A stretch of DNA of 64,000 nucleotides from Blastocatellia bacterium (lineage in GTDB: Bacteria; Acidobacteriota; Blastocatellia; Chloracidobacteriales; Chloracidobacteriaceae), in assembly GCA_019695185.1 (NCBI GenBank), contig JAIBAN010000004.1, forward strand, positions 1-64,000, read 5' to 3'. Both the position numbers and the translations under genes were made by a program. The notes beneath the pieces were generated by a model. The model saw only the letters and a list, made by a program, of their open reading frames with translations. It ran no database searches and was not told the DNA's origin. Shown piece by piece: positions 1-8,299 of the stretch (position 1 is the stretch's first letter; each line of letters starts with the position of its first letter).

Positions 1-1
1 T

Positions 2-100
2 GGGTCCCAGGCACTGGCGGCGCTCGCCACGCTCAAATTAAACCAACAGGTTCAATCCTGGTTCAAAACCGGCCAGATTCAATTCAAGCTCACCCCTTGA
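2..100 (+). CDS. C-terminal fragment of an unidentified protein
   Basis: The window opens inside a reading frame that gives 32 residues (ending FKTGQIQFKLTP) before a TGA at 98-100. The composition looks protein-like and it converges on the PEGA gene. Too little is present to name a family, and another frame is also open here, so the call is tentative. Confidence 0.4.
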   Translation, partial: GSQALAALATLKLNQQVQSWFKTGQIQFKLTP

Positions 101-139
101 GTGCTTCCAGCCGCACAGGTCGAAAAAATTTCTGACTGC

Positions 140-1585
140 TTACTCACCTTTTTTGGGTGGGACAACTGTTTTCGGTTCCGGAGCCTTGATTTCCGGACGG
201 CAGCCGTCAATTTCAGGGCACACGGTAAAGCTGCCGGCGACGAAGAAATCTTCATTGCCCAACGTGGCAAAGCCGATGGTGCCAAACTCGAAGAGGTTTT
301 TTGAATCTTCGTAGAGGCCGATGGAAATGAAGTCCGTGGCATCGCTGGGCGTCAGGAAGTGGCTGATTTTATTGCCTTCGACCTTTACCCGCATGTGGTT
401 CCACTTGTTTTTCTCAATCGGATTGTAAATGCGCAATTCCTTTTCCATTTTCAGTACGCCGTCTTTGCAGACATACGCCTGAAGTGATGCTGTGGTCGGT
501 GTCGGCGCATTGAGGGAAAACAGATAGTAGTTTTTCTTGTCTTCGTCCGAACGAATCACCCACGAAGCGCGTCCCGCCGCTCCCAGTTTGAAATCAAACG
601 AGACATCCGCCGTCCGGTACCCGATGGTTTTCACCAGCCCCAGCGTCTTGTCACCGGTCACATGCAGCATCTGGCTGCCGGTTTTCCAGGCAGGCGGTGC
701 GTCCCATTTTTCCAGGTTTTCGAATGGGTCAAAGTATTCGATGATTTTTTCCAGGACTGCCTGCAACGTGGTGTCTTTTTCAGTTGTGACCGGTACCACA
801 TAATCATAAGGCTTGTATTTGGCATCCTCGATTTGAATCCGGTGTGAATCCGGCGACAGGTCAGCCAGTCTCAGCACGCCTTTTTCATTCGTATTGTTAA
901 TGTAAACACCGTCAACAAAAACCTTAGCCCCTGCAAGTGGCGGGTCGGACTGCACAATCAGGGTTGCCGTTTCGGGTTCCGGCACGTCAACTTTCGGAGA
1001 CTCCGGTTTGACCGTGAACTTTTTGTTGTAAATGGCCCGCACGCCCTTCAAAATCCGCACCGTATGGTCACCCGGAGGTGAAATTTTTACATAGAGTTCC
1101 GTGCCTTTGAATTGCAGGTTCTTCGCTGGGTCAGTCAGAGGCTTTCCGTCCACCTCGACCTTGAGCGTGGCGTCCTGTTTGACATTCGGCAAAACCAGAT
1201 AGCCGAAATTTGGCTGCATGAGCGCATTCACCAAAGCCAATTTCCCAGGAGTTACCGCCACCGATTGTGAGAAGTCCGAATAGTCAGGATGGCGGGCTTC
1301 GATTTTGTAGGTGCCTTTTTCAATCGAAGGAATCGTCAGCTTGCCATCCTTGGTCGTGCCTTTGAGGTTGTTATTGATGAAAATCTGCGCATCGGGAATA
1401 TTCGAAACCAGGGAGAGGGAGCCTTTGGTCGGTGGGCTGAAGGTAACATCTTTTTTGGACTTTCCTCGAACAATTTCTTCGTCTTTTTGGGCATAAAGAA
1501 GTGTTGTACAAAATGTCAAAATAAGTGAAAACCTCAAAAAAAAGTTCAATGCTGGTATAAAAGCTTGTTTACTAAATTTGTCCAT
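140..1585 (-). CDS. Secreted PEGA-domain protein
   Basis: 481 aa. A hydrophobic segment at about residues 14-32 ending in LLYAQ looks like a signal peptide, so the product is probably exported. There are two PEGA-type beta-sandwich repeats, at about 54-126 (IPDAQIFINN, GTYKIEARHP) and about 205-285 (PLAGAKVFVDG). A C-terminal region (about 290-465, YFDPFENLEKW, ASWVIRSD) resembles lectin/LamG-like or DUF1080-like folds. It starts 25 bp after the stop of the upstream kinase gene and has a GAGGTG ribosome site 8 nt before ATG, so the two form an operon; PEGA proteins often accompany such kinases in Acidobacteriota and Myxococcota. The signal-peptide end of the gene is noticeably AT-rich. Function is inferred only as surface or periplasmic binding. 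Confidence 0.8.
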   Translation of the reverse strand: MDKFSKQAFIPALNFFLRFSLILTFCTTLLYAQKDEEIVRGKSKKDVTFSPPTKGSLSLVSNIPDAQIFINNNLKGTTKDGKLTIPSIEKGTYKIEARHPDYSDFSQSVAVTPGKLALVNALMQPNFGYLVLPNVKQDATLKVEVDGKPLTDPAKNLQFKGTELYVKISPPGDHTVRILKGVRAIYNKKFTVKPESPKVDVPEPETATLIVQSDPPLAGAKVFVDGVYINNTNEKGVLRLADLSPDSHRIQIEDAKYKPYDYVVPVTTEKDTTLQAVLEKIIEYFDPFENLEKWDAPPAWKTGSQMLHVTGDKTLGLVKTIGYRTADVSFDFKLGAAGRASWVIRSDEDKKNYYLFSLNAPTPTTASLQAYVCKDGVLKMEKELRIYNPIEKNKWNHMRVKVEGNKISHFLTPSDATDFISIGLYEDSKNLFEFGTIGFATLGNEDFFVAGSFTVCPEIDGCRPEIKAPEPKTVVPPKKGE

Positions 1586-1610
1586 TCTTACAACACCTCA
1601 GTTATTTTTT

Positions 1611-3968
1611 TTAAGATTTTGGGGGATTTGCCGCAAGTCTGAATCCAACTCTTTCATTAACGAAGTTAGCCAGGTTCCATTTTCGGGCTGTAGTTCTTGT
1701 TTCAAATTTTACAGCCTTAAAACTTCCTCCTCGGAAAACCTTGCATTTAAGATCATCTGGTGTAGCTTTGTATTTACTCTTTGGATAGGTCTCAAAGGTT
1801 GAACTTGTCCATTCACAAACATTACCAGCCATAGCAAATATACCAAATGGACTCAAATCTTGAGTTATTCTTGGTGAATTAGAATCAACCTCAATTGGAC
1901 TGCTTTTACCCTCCTCTCTGTTTGAATTTGTTCGATCTTCATTCCAACTCATACCCCAAGGGAAAAGCCGTCGCTTTTCACCTCGTGCTGCAAATTCCCA
2001 TTCGTTTTCTGTTGGCAGACGAAATTCTAAATTTTCTTTTTGAGAAAGCCATTTGCAATACGCTGTAGCGTCTTCCCAAGAAACGTTTGTTACAGGAATT
2101 TTATCCTCCCCTGGAGGAAAATCACCAGCAACCCAGGTTTTAGGTGATGTTCGATTTGTTGCTTTGACGAATTCTTTATACTGTGCGTTGGTTACCTCAT
2201 ATTTAGACAAATAAAATTTGCCAACCTCAACTTCGTGAACAGAGGTTTCATCATCTGCAATTTTATTATCGGCTGAAGCGTCTTTCACTGGGTCCGACCC
2301 CATCAAAAACTTCCCCCCCGGAATCAACACAAAATCCTTGAGCGGCCCTTCGGCCAATGGGTCTTTCGGAATAGGTTTGGTATCGGTGTTGGTGCCCGGT
2401 CCCTGCTGGACGTTCGGTCCGAAAAATCCGGCGTACTTCCCAACCCCAAACAGGGCTCCGACGATGACAACCGTCAGCGCAGCGGATTTCCAAATCGGAA
2501 AACTCTCGATTTGCAGGATTTTGGTCTTGTTGGTGCTGCTTTCCGTGCCGAGCGGGAGCGTATCGCCGCCCATTTTTCCAATCGGAAGCGTGCCTCCGGC
2601 AGTGTCGGCGTTGATGCGGTTGGCGTTCGTTTTTTGAAATTCCTCCCAATTGACTGCCGAGGAACCCGCCAGCATGTCCATCTGGACGGTGGATTGCGCA
2701 GCCGCAGCTTTCAAAAAGGCGGCGGAGAAATCCTTGGCCGACTGGTAACGGTCTTTGGGGTCTTTCTCCAGGACTTTGTGAATCACATCACAGACCGGCT
2801 GCGGGATGTCCGGAGCGTAGTTGTTGAGCGGCGGAAGCGGCGAATTGATGTGCTTGAGCGCAATTGAAAACGGGTTGTCGGCGTCAAACGGGACGGTTCC
2901 CGACAGCATTTCATACATCACCACGCCCAGGCTGTAGAGGTCAGACCGCCCGTCCACAATCGGCAATCCCTGACACTGTTCGGGTGACATGTAGCGCGGT
3001 GTGCCAATCATCATGCCTTCGCGCGTGAGGTCGCTTCCGGCATGGGTTTCGGTCTTGTTGACTTTGGCAATGCCGAAGTCAAGCACCTTAATCATCTCCA
3101 TGCCTTCCTGAACCTGATAGAAAATGTTGTCCGGTTTGAGGTCGCGGTGAGTGATGGCTTTGCGGTGCATGAATTCGAGCACGTAACAGACCTGTTCGGC
3201 GAAATGGGCCACTTCCTGGAGCGGAATCCGGCGGCGGTGGAAAATCCGTTCGCGCAGGGATTCCCCCTCAAGGAACTCCATCACGATAAAACAGAGGCCG
3301 TCCACCACACCGTAGTCGAGCACCTGCACGGCATTTGGATGTTTGATTTTGGCATTGGCCTGAGCTTCGCGTTTGAAACGCTCAATCGCATCGCGGTCAG
3401 CGCTCATGTTGGCGTTGAGCAGTTTGATGGCTACCATCGTGTCCAAATCCACGTGCAGCGCCTTGTAGACGCGTCCCATCCCCCCCACACCCAACAGTTT
3501 GACAATCTGGTACTTGCCCTGGAACGTTTCGCCAATGGCCAAATCACCATCGGAACCTTTGACCGCCTGTGTCTGCCGGCCCACCGGAGCGGTTGCCGGC
3601 CCCGAAGCACCGGCCACGGCGATGGTTTCATTGATGCCGCCTTGTTGTCCCTGCAAAACTCCCGAACCGGTCACAATGGTTTCAGCATAACCGGTTCCGA
3701 GCACCCCCGAACCTGTGATGAGCGTGCTTTCCGGCATGTGCGGCATTGGCCCGCTGGCCGAACCGGTAATCAAGGTTCCATCCACTGGCTGTGGGGCATT
3801 GCGGGCATCAAGCGCCGCAGTTTCAATTTCCGCCTGGGTGCGGCTGGAGGACGCAATCAGAGTACTGTCGCTGGTGGCACTGAATTCGGCCTTGCCAATA
3901 TTGGCGGAACTCAGGCTGACGGTTTGTTCATTGGTCTGTGCGGGGTCAAATTCAGACGGTTTGGACAT
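1611..3968 (-). CDS. Ser/Thr protein kinase with C-terminal FGE-sulfatase (SUMF1-like) domain
   Basis: 785 aa. Residues 1-150 are a low-complexity Thr/Ser tail with repeated TLITGS / TIVTGSGVL motifs. The kinase domain spans about 153-420: glycine loop GVGGMG, VAIK lysine at 182, HRDLKPDN with catalytic Asp 276, DFG at 297-299, GTPRYMSPEQ activation segment. A linker with GGTLPIG / GDTLPLG repeats leads to one membrane helix (about 494-513) and an FGE-sulfatase domain (about 545-785; IPGGKFLMGS, YEVTNAQYKEF, FRGGSF, RVGFRLA). The topology implies an outside FGE domain coupled to a cytoplasmic kinase. The start is the ATG with GGAG 5 nt upstream. The last ~220 codons are much more AT-rich than the kinase part (38% GC counted over 1741-1920 against 59% over 2521-2640), suggesting a mosaic gene. 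It heads a two-gene operon with the PEGA protein. Confidence 0.93.
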   Translation of the reverse strand: MSKPSEFDPAQTNEQTVSLSSANIGKAEFSATSDSTLIASSSRTQAEIETAALDARNAPQPVDGTLITGSASGPMPHMPESTLITGSGVLGTGYAETIVTGSGVLQGQQGGINETIAVAGASGPATAPVGRQTQAVKGSDGDLAIGETFQGKYQIVKLLGVGGMGRVYKALHVDLDTMVAIKLLNANMSADRDAIERFKREAQANAKIKHPNAVQVLDYGVVDGLCFIVMEFLEGESLRERIFHRRRIPLQEVAHFAEQVCYVLEFMHRKAITHRDLKPDNIFYQVQEGMEMIKVLDFGIAKVNKTETHAGSDLTREGMMIGTPRYMSPEQCQGLPIVDGRSDLYSLGVVMYEMLSGTVPFDADNPFSIALKHINSPLPPLNNYAPDIPQPVCDVIHKVLEKDPKDRYQSAKDFSAAFLKAAAAQSTVQMDMLAGSSAVNWEEFQKTNANRINADTAGGTLPIGKMGGDTLPLGTESSTNKTKILQIESFPIWKSAALTVVIVGALFGVGKYAGFFGPNVQQGPGTNTDTKPIPKDPLAEGPLKDFVLIPGGKFLMGSDPVKDASADNKIADDETSVHEVEVGKFYLSKYEVTNAQYKEFVKATNRTSPKTWVAGDFPPGEDKIPVTNVSWEDATAYCKWLSQKENLEFRLPTENEWEFAARGEKRRLFPWGMSWNEDRTNSNREEGKSSPIEVDSNSPRITQDLSPFGIFAMAGNVCEWTSSTFETYPKSKYKATPDDLKCKVFRGGSFKAVKFETRTTARKWNLANFVNERVGFRLAANPPKS

Positions 3969-3987
3969 AGGTGCTCCGAAAGGATTC

Positions 3988-4013
3988 CAGGGTTCAGGGT
4001 TCAGGGTTCAGGG
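3988..4013. repeat. GGGTTCA heptamer array (single arm)
   Basis: Three-plus tandem copies of GGGTTCA lie 20 bp upstream of the kinase start, followed by a T-run. No matching inverted arm is seen nearby; the adjoining CCGATGG/T-run resembles a shortened version of the core found in the 10.8, 32.5 and 47.1 kb elements. Probably a half element. Confidence 0.85.
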
Positions 4014-4098
4014 TTTTTTTGGATGTCCGATGGTTGAGAAGCTGCCAGTATAGTGCAGCGACTGTGGAAAAACCAAGACAGGCAGGTTTTGAGAGGCG

Positions 4099-4240
4099 AG
4101 TTTTGAATTTTGAGTGGTGCGTTTTGAGTTGTTTTTTTCTTTGTCATAGCGCACAAAACATCACGAAACTGTTATTGCCCGGTCGTTGCTTATTTTGTGC
4201 TTTCGCAAAACTCAAAACTCACCGCTCAAAATTCAAAACC
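4099..4240. repeat. GTTTTGA-type inverted-repeat element
   Basis: Left arm 4099-4134 and right arm 4204-4240 are imperfect inverted repeats about 36 nt long, built on GTTTTGA/ATTTTGA units and both containing the same interruption (GTGGTGCG on the left, the equivalent of GCGGTGAG on the right). The loop is about 69 nt. The right arm lies inside the 5' end of the following glycosyltransferase reading frame. Confidence 0.8.
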
Positions 4241-5468
4241 CAGACTGCTGGTTTTGACCACTTCCTATCCAGCCAGTGAAACCGACCTTTCCGGTCGTTT
4301 TGTGGCGGAATGGGCCGAAAGCCTGACTGCTTATGCCGACGTGACAGTTTTGGCTCCACCGACGAACTTCACCCATGTGCATCCCCAGACCCCAGACCCC
4401 AGACCCCAGACCCTGGTGCTGCATCGTTTTTCCTTTCCCGCTTTGGGTCACCCCAGACTGACTTCGGAAGCCGATTTGCGGCGCACCCTCCAAACTGATG
4501 TGGCGGCCTGGCTTGAACTCGTTCCGTTTCACCTGGCTTTTCTGAAAAAAGCCTTGGAGTTGGCTTCACAGGCGGATGCCATCTGTTCGCATTGGCTTTT
4601 TCCGGCTGGCTTGGTTGGCCATCTGGTTGCGCGTCGCAAAAAGATTCCACATTTCATGGTGGAGCATTCGGGCGGGTTGCGCCTGCTGGAGCGATTGCCG
4701 GGCGGAACCGCGTTGCTTCGCAAACTGGTCCGGGACAGCGCCGGATGTGCCGTGGTCAGCGCTGAGTTACAGGCGCTCATGATTGCCCAAAGCCCCACAC
4801 TGGCAGCCAAAATAAAGGTTTTGCCGATGGGCGTCTTACTGGCTGCGGCTGCACCTTGGCGGACTGTTCCCAAATCACAGGTGAAGGCTGAATTGGGGCT
4901 GGCACCTCAAAAACCGGTCGCCCTTTTTTTGGGCCGTCATGTGGAAATCAAAGGGTTGCCGACGGTTTTGCAGGCTCTGGCCGGAATGGATGCACTGCAA
5001 TTGGTGGTTGCAGGCGATGGCCCCTGTCGGGCGGAATGGGAGCGGCTGGCTGTCAGCTTTCGGGTTCCGGCCCAATTTATCGGTGCCATTTACGGAAAGG
5101 AAAAATGGAAGTGGCTGCGGGCGGCGGATGTGTTGGTGCTTCCTTCACGAAGGTTTCCCAATGGCCAGACCGAAGGAACACCTGTCGTCTGCCTGGAAGC
5201 CTTTGCCACAGGCACACCGGTTATTGCTTCGGCGGTCGGAGGTCTGCCGGAACTCATCCGCGACGGCGTAAATGGAAGGCTGCTCCCACCGGACAAGGTT
5301 TTCGCGTGGCGCATCGCTTTGCAACAGGTGACGGAACATCATGAAGTGCTTGCTGTTTGGGAACCAGCGGCCCTGACTGCCGCAGCCGCCCATGACTGGA
5401 AAAACCGGGGAAGGGAATATGCTGAATGGATGATGCGGACTGAGGACCAATCCAGGACTGAGGACTGA
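4197..5468 (+). CDS. GT4-family glycosyltransferase
   Basis: 423 aa from a GTG. The Rossmann-like N-terminal domain begins at LLVLTTSYPASE; the C-terminal domain has FLGRHVEIKGL and the sugar-nucleotide binding segment EGTPVVCLEAFATGTPV. This is the standard GT-B layout of family 4 enzymes that move sugars onto lipid or polysaccharide acceptors in the cytoplasm. Three oddities come from repeats. The first ~14 residues (NSKLTAQNSK) are translated from a repeat arm. An in-frame run of four CCCCAGA heptamers (4383-4410) encodes PQTPDPRPQT. The last residues (RTEDQSRTED) and stop lie in a GGACTGA array. No clear ribosome site precedes the GTG, so the true start could lie a few codons downstream. 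Acceptor unknown. Confidence 0.88.
   Translation: MLSQNSKLTAQNSKPRLLVLTTSYPASETDLSGRFVAEWAESLTAYADVTVLAPPTNFTHVHPQTPDPRPQTLVLHRFSFPALGHPRLTSEADLRRTLQTDVAAWLELVPFHLAFLKKALELASQADAICSHWLFPAGLVGHLVARRKKIPHFMVEHSGGLRLLERLPGGTALLRKLVRDSAGCAVVSAELQALMIAQSPTLAAKIKVLPMGVLLAAAAPWRTVPKSQVKAELGLAPQKPVALFLGRHVEIKGLPTVLQALAGMDALQLVVAGDGPCRAEWERLAVSFRVPAQFIGAIYGKEKWKWLRAADVLVLPSRRFPNGQTEGTPVVCLEAFATGTPVIASAVGGLPELIRDGVNGRLLPPDKVFAWRIALQQVTEHHEVLAVWEPAALTAAAAHDWKNRGREYAEWMMRTEDQSRTED
4383..4410. repeat. CCCCAGA heptamer array inside the glycosyltransferase gene
   Basis: Four perfect copies of CCCCAGA in frame with the gene, encoding a Pro/Gln/Asp-rich stretch between two conserved parts of the N-terminal domain. 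It is the only heptamer array wholly internal to a coding region that I found. Confidence 0.9.
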
Positions 5469-5626
5469 GGACTGAGGACTGAGTTTTCAATCAAAATCCG
5501 AAGAAAGGATGAAGTTTTTCCACCAAGTCACTTGCCGGTAAAGTAACTTTTGGTTACTTCGGATCCAGGGCTGGTTTTTGCTCAGTCTCAGTCCTCAGTC
5601 CTCAGTCCTGGGTTGGTCCTCAGTCC
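5437..5626. repeat. GGACTGA inverted-repeat element between convergent genes
   Basis: Left arm 5437-5483, right arm 5581-5626, core about 97 nt. Both arms carry the same non-heptamer interruption (ACCAATCC on the left; its complement with one change on the right), giving about 33 nearly perfectly paired bases. The left arm supplies the glycosyltransferase stop codon; the right arm ends 9 bp before the orthocaspase stop. The core is homologous, in inverted orientation, to the core of the 6.9-7.1 kb element (shared AAAGTAACTTTTGG, CCGAAGAAA, GGTTTTTGCTCAG). Confidence 0.92.
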
Positions 5627-5634
5627 CGGATTGG

Positions 5635-6798
5635 TTATTGTCGGCGCACCCGCCAACTTCCGGCCCGTTCGGAGGCAGCGGCAGTGGCCCGGATACGTTT
5701 GGCGGGCACCCATTCGTCCCAGCTTTCGTCATAATCCGTGTAGTGGATGTAATGCACGTTGTCTTCGATTTTGAGGATTTTGGCGGCGTACCAATCGCCT
5801 TTCCATTTGACCTCGACTTTCTGGCCGACGCGAAAGGTGCCGATGGTTTGGGTTTGCCGGGATTTTTGGGAATCAAGCCAAGCATCGTCCGTCATTTCAT
5901 AGCCGTAGTAATGCACTTTCAGTCGGCCCCGGTCAGCGGCAATAATCTGCGCTTTGAACCAGTCGCCATCGGTGAAAACCTCCAGCCGTTCGCCCAATCG
6001 GTTATTGGTGACCGGTTCGGCCTGGGCGAGCACATAGGAAGCCGGAAAACTCCCGGTCACGGCAAAGGTGGCTTTCTGGCCTTCGGCAAAAGCCATATCG
6101 GCTTTGATGTTGGCCCCCAACTCGTCAAGCGTGATGCGTCCGTCACGGTTGCTATCGGCGTAGGCTTTCCCTTGCAATCCGGCCAGCAGCCCTTCGGTAA
6201 AGGTCCAGTTTCCGGTTGATTCCTCATTGGCCAGCGAGGAAGTCAGACAGGCATAGGAAACCCGGTGTTTCCCGCGCCGGGCGGCGCTGGTCAACGTGCC
6301 TGAAACGCAGCAGTCAGCCGTCAGCATGGCCCGCTCGCCTTGGAATTTTTCTTCAATGGTTTCAACAATCGAGTCAACCGCCCAGCCGGGTATTTCATCG
6401 CCATCGGCTTCGTAGGTGGCAAAATAGGGTTTCCCACCCTCCAGCTTGTATCCATGACCGGCAAAATAAAGAAACAACGTGTCGCCCGGACGGGTTTGCG
6501 CCAGCAATTGGGCAAACCGATTACGGACGGCTCTGATGGTGGCTGCCTGGTCTTTCAAATAAACCAGATGGTCGGCTGGAACGCCCTGGTCTCGGAAAAA
6601 TTTGGCAAGCTGGGCATCCCGGCGGTTGGTTTGCGGAAACGAGCCAAACACATCCGAATGCTTCCATTCAAGTAATCCAACAATAAAAACCCAGGTTCGC
6701 GCCGGTTGCCAGTCACGCGATTGTCCTGAAATTGGCGAAACCAACAGAAAAACCGCCATCATGACGGCACCGACTGCCAGTCCAATACGAGATTTCAT
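5635..6798 (-). CDS. Secreted or anchored caspase-like (C14) protein with Tudor-like C-terminal repeats
   Basis: 387 aa from ATG 6798; an upstream in-frame ATG at 6831 is possible. A hydrophobic signal segment (about 4-22) precedes a caspase/metacaspase domain at about 33-245 with catalytic His 115 (FAGHGY) and the Cys pair in ADCCVSG (163/164), a form of the orthocaspase DCCxSG signature. An EF-hand-like loop (DSNRDGRITLDEL) follows at about 214. The C-terminus holds two small beta-barrel repeats (about 275-310 and 325-375; HYYGYEMTDDAW, HYTDYDESWDEWV) resembling Tudor-knot/agenet modules. Such peptidases cleave after basic residues; the target here is unknown. It is a single gene, flanked on both sides by GGACTGA elements. 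Confidence 0.85.
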   Translation of the reverse strand: MKSRIGLAVGAVMMAVFLLVSPISGQSRDWQPARTWVFIVGLLEWKHSDVFGSFPQTNRRDAQLAKFFRDQGVPADHLVYLKDQAATIRAVRNRFAQLLAQTRPGDTLFLYFAGHGYKLEGGKPYFATYEADGDEIPGWAVDSIVETIEEKFQGERAMLTADCCVSGTLTSAARRGKHRVSYACLTSSLANEESTGNWTFTEGLLAGLQGKAYADSNRDGRITLDELGANIKADMAFAEGQKATFAVTGSFPASYVLAQAEPVTNNRLGERLEVFTDGDWFKAQIIAADRGRLKVHYYGYEMTDDAWLDSQKSRQTQTIGTFRVGQKVEVKWKGDWYAAKILKIEDNVHYIHYTDYDESWDEWVPAKRIRATAAASERAGSWRVRRQ

Positions 6799-6921
6799 AG
6801 GTGCGCTGCTCCCCAAGGGGTTCTTTTTCATCCCTGGCGGATGTCCGGTACATGCATGCCAAATGGGATGTGAATTCACTTGCAGGATGGAAAAAACGGG
6901 CTTTCATGTCGGTGCAATTCA

Positions 6922-7080
6922 GGGCTGAGGACTGAGGACTGAGGACTGAGCAAAAACCTATTCTGGGTCCCAGGTGACCAAAAGTTACTTTCATGGCAAG
7001 TGTCCTGGCGGAAAACCCCGCCTTTTCTTCGGACCTTGATTGGAAACTCAGTCCTCAGTCCTCAGTCCTCAGTCCTCAGA
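6922..7080. repeat. GGACTGA inverted-repeat element
   Basis: Left arm 6922-6950, right arm 7046-7080. The core (about 95 nt) matches the 5.5 kb element in reverse orientation over most of its length. The right arm contains the stop codon and last five codons of the Rsm22-like gene. It fills the gap between two same-strand genes. Confidence 0.92.
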
Positions 7081-8294
7081 AAAGGACCGAAGTCGGTCAA
7101 GTCCGTCTCTGATTGGACCTTGGCAAGCGGCGGATGACCGGTGGCGGCCAGCGAACTGGAAAAGAACAATGCTCCCCGTTCGGCATGGTTGAGAGCGTAA
7201 TTGGCGGCGCTCCGGTCACGTTTCAGGCGGACCAGCGTGGCGGCGGATTCCGGCCCGCAGGCGGCGATTTTTTCCTTTCCTTTTTCTTTGAGGAGGTCAC
7301 CCACGATGCGCCATGCCTGCATTCGGGGCGGTGCGACCTCGTGTTGTAATCGGAGGCCGTCCCGGCGCAGGGCAAGATAGGAAAATTTGAGAGATTTTTT
7401 CCAAAGTCCGGTCAATTCGTCGAGTTGTGTCACAAGGGCAGGCCGCGTCCAGGTTACATCGCTGTGGCACCAGTCCCGTTCTTTGCCGTCGCGCAGCATC
7501 CGGCAGGGGCCGTCAGCCGTGCAGGGGGCAAAGACATTCAGTTCCGGATGGCGTTCCAGCAGGTCGTCCCGGACCTGCATCAGGTTGCGCGAAGTCTCGC
7601 GCAAGGCGGGTTCAAACAAAACCGCAGTTCCATGTTCTGCCAACTGCCCGGTCAGCAGGTCGTCCAGCCAGGCAATGCCTTGCCCATGCTGCACGGTTTC
7701 ATTGAGCACATTTCCCACCCAGATGAGCGAAGTCGAGACTGTCTTTTCAGTGAATTGGGCGGTGGCCACATTTCCGCTCCGGGTTTCAAGCGAAAGACGC
7801 ACGACTTCGCGCTCCTGATTCAGGACTTCCGCCGCCCGGCGGAGCAACGTTCGGGCATCCTGCACGGCAGCGGCGGAGGCATCCAGCAGGGTGAAGGAAA
7901 CCGAAACCGGTGTTGGCAAATTGTGCGCTGCCAAAAAAAACAGGGTGGCAAGCGAAGCCGTTCCGGGACCGCAACCGACATCCATCACATGCAGCCCGGA
8001 ATCGGAAGGCTGCAAACCGTCTCCAGCCTTGATTTCATTCAGAATGGCCCAGGCTTTGGCGAAATTGACCGGTAAATAATACAGCAGATAGGCTGCCCGT
8101 CCGGCTCCCTGCCAATAATTGGCCGGAAGGGTTTCACGGGCATTGGTGAATTGTTCCGACATCCGGACAAGCGCCTGTGCCGCCGGTTCCAGGTGTTTTT
8201 TCCCGATTTTGCCCTGTTCGTGCTGGGCCAGGGCTTCGGGTCCCAAAACCAGGGAAATGAGAATGTCTTCGAGTTTGGAAAGTGATTGATTCAT
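7062..8294 (-). CDS. Rsm22/METTL17-family small-subunit assembly methyltransferase-like protein
   Basis: 410 aa from ATG 8294 (MNQSLSKLEDIL); an upstream extension would only translate repeat sequence. It has a SAM-binding motif (VMDVGCGPGTAS) and the Rsm22 signature near the C-terminus: PCTADGPC, DWCH and LKFSYLALRR, with a later Cys (AACGPESA). In METTL17/Rsm22 these cysteines hold an Fe-S cluster and the protein acts in ribosomal small-subunit maturation; transfer to this bacterium is inferred. The last five residues (LRTED) and the stop come from a GGACTGA array. No ribosome site is evident because a repeat arm begins 5 bp before the ATG. Confidence 0.85.
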   Translation of the reverse strand: MNQSLSKLEDILISLVLGPEALAQHEQGKIGKKHLEPAAQALVRMSEQFTNARETLPANYWQGAGRAAYLLYYLPVNFAKAWAILNEIKAGDGLQPSDSGLHVMDVGCGPGTASLATLFFLAAHNLPTPVSVSFTLLDASAAAVQDARTLLRRAAEVLNQEREVVRLSLETRSGNVATAQFTEKTVSTSLIWVGNVLNETVQHGQGIAWLDDLLTGQLAEHGTAVLFEPALRETSRNLMQVRDDLLERHPELNVFAPCTADGPCRMLRDGKERDWCHSDVTWTRPALVTQLDELTGLWKKSLKFSYLALRRDGLRLQHEVAPPRMQAWRIVGDLLKEKGKEKIAACGPESAATLVRLKRDRSAANYALNHAERGALFFSSSLAATGHPPLAKVQSETDLTDFGPFLRTED

Positions 8295-8299
8295 ACAAA

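Noticed and set aside
3042-4037. 331-codon frame antisense to the kinase gene
   Set aside because: It lies entirely opposite a well-supported kinase domain and has a His/Phe-rich composition typical of shadow frames.
5437-7080. CRISPR array
   Set aside because: The repeated units are 7 bp with no unique spacers between them, and no cas gene is present.
7425-8075. 216-codon plus-strand frame opposite the Rsm22-like gene
   Set aside because: Shadow of a gene with conserved family motifs on the other strand.
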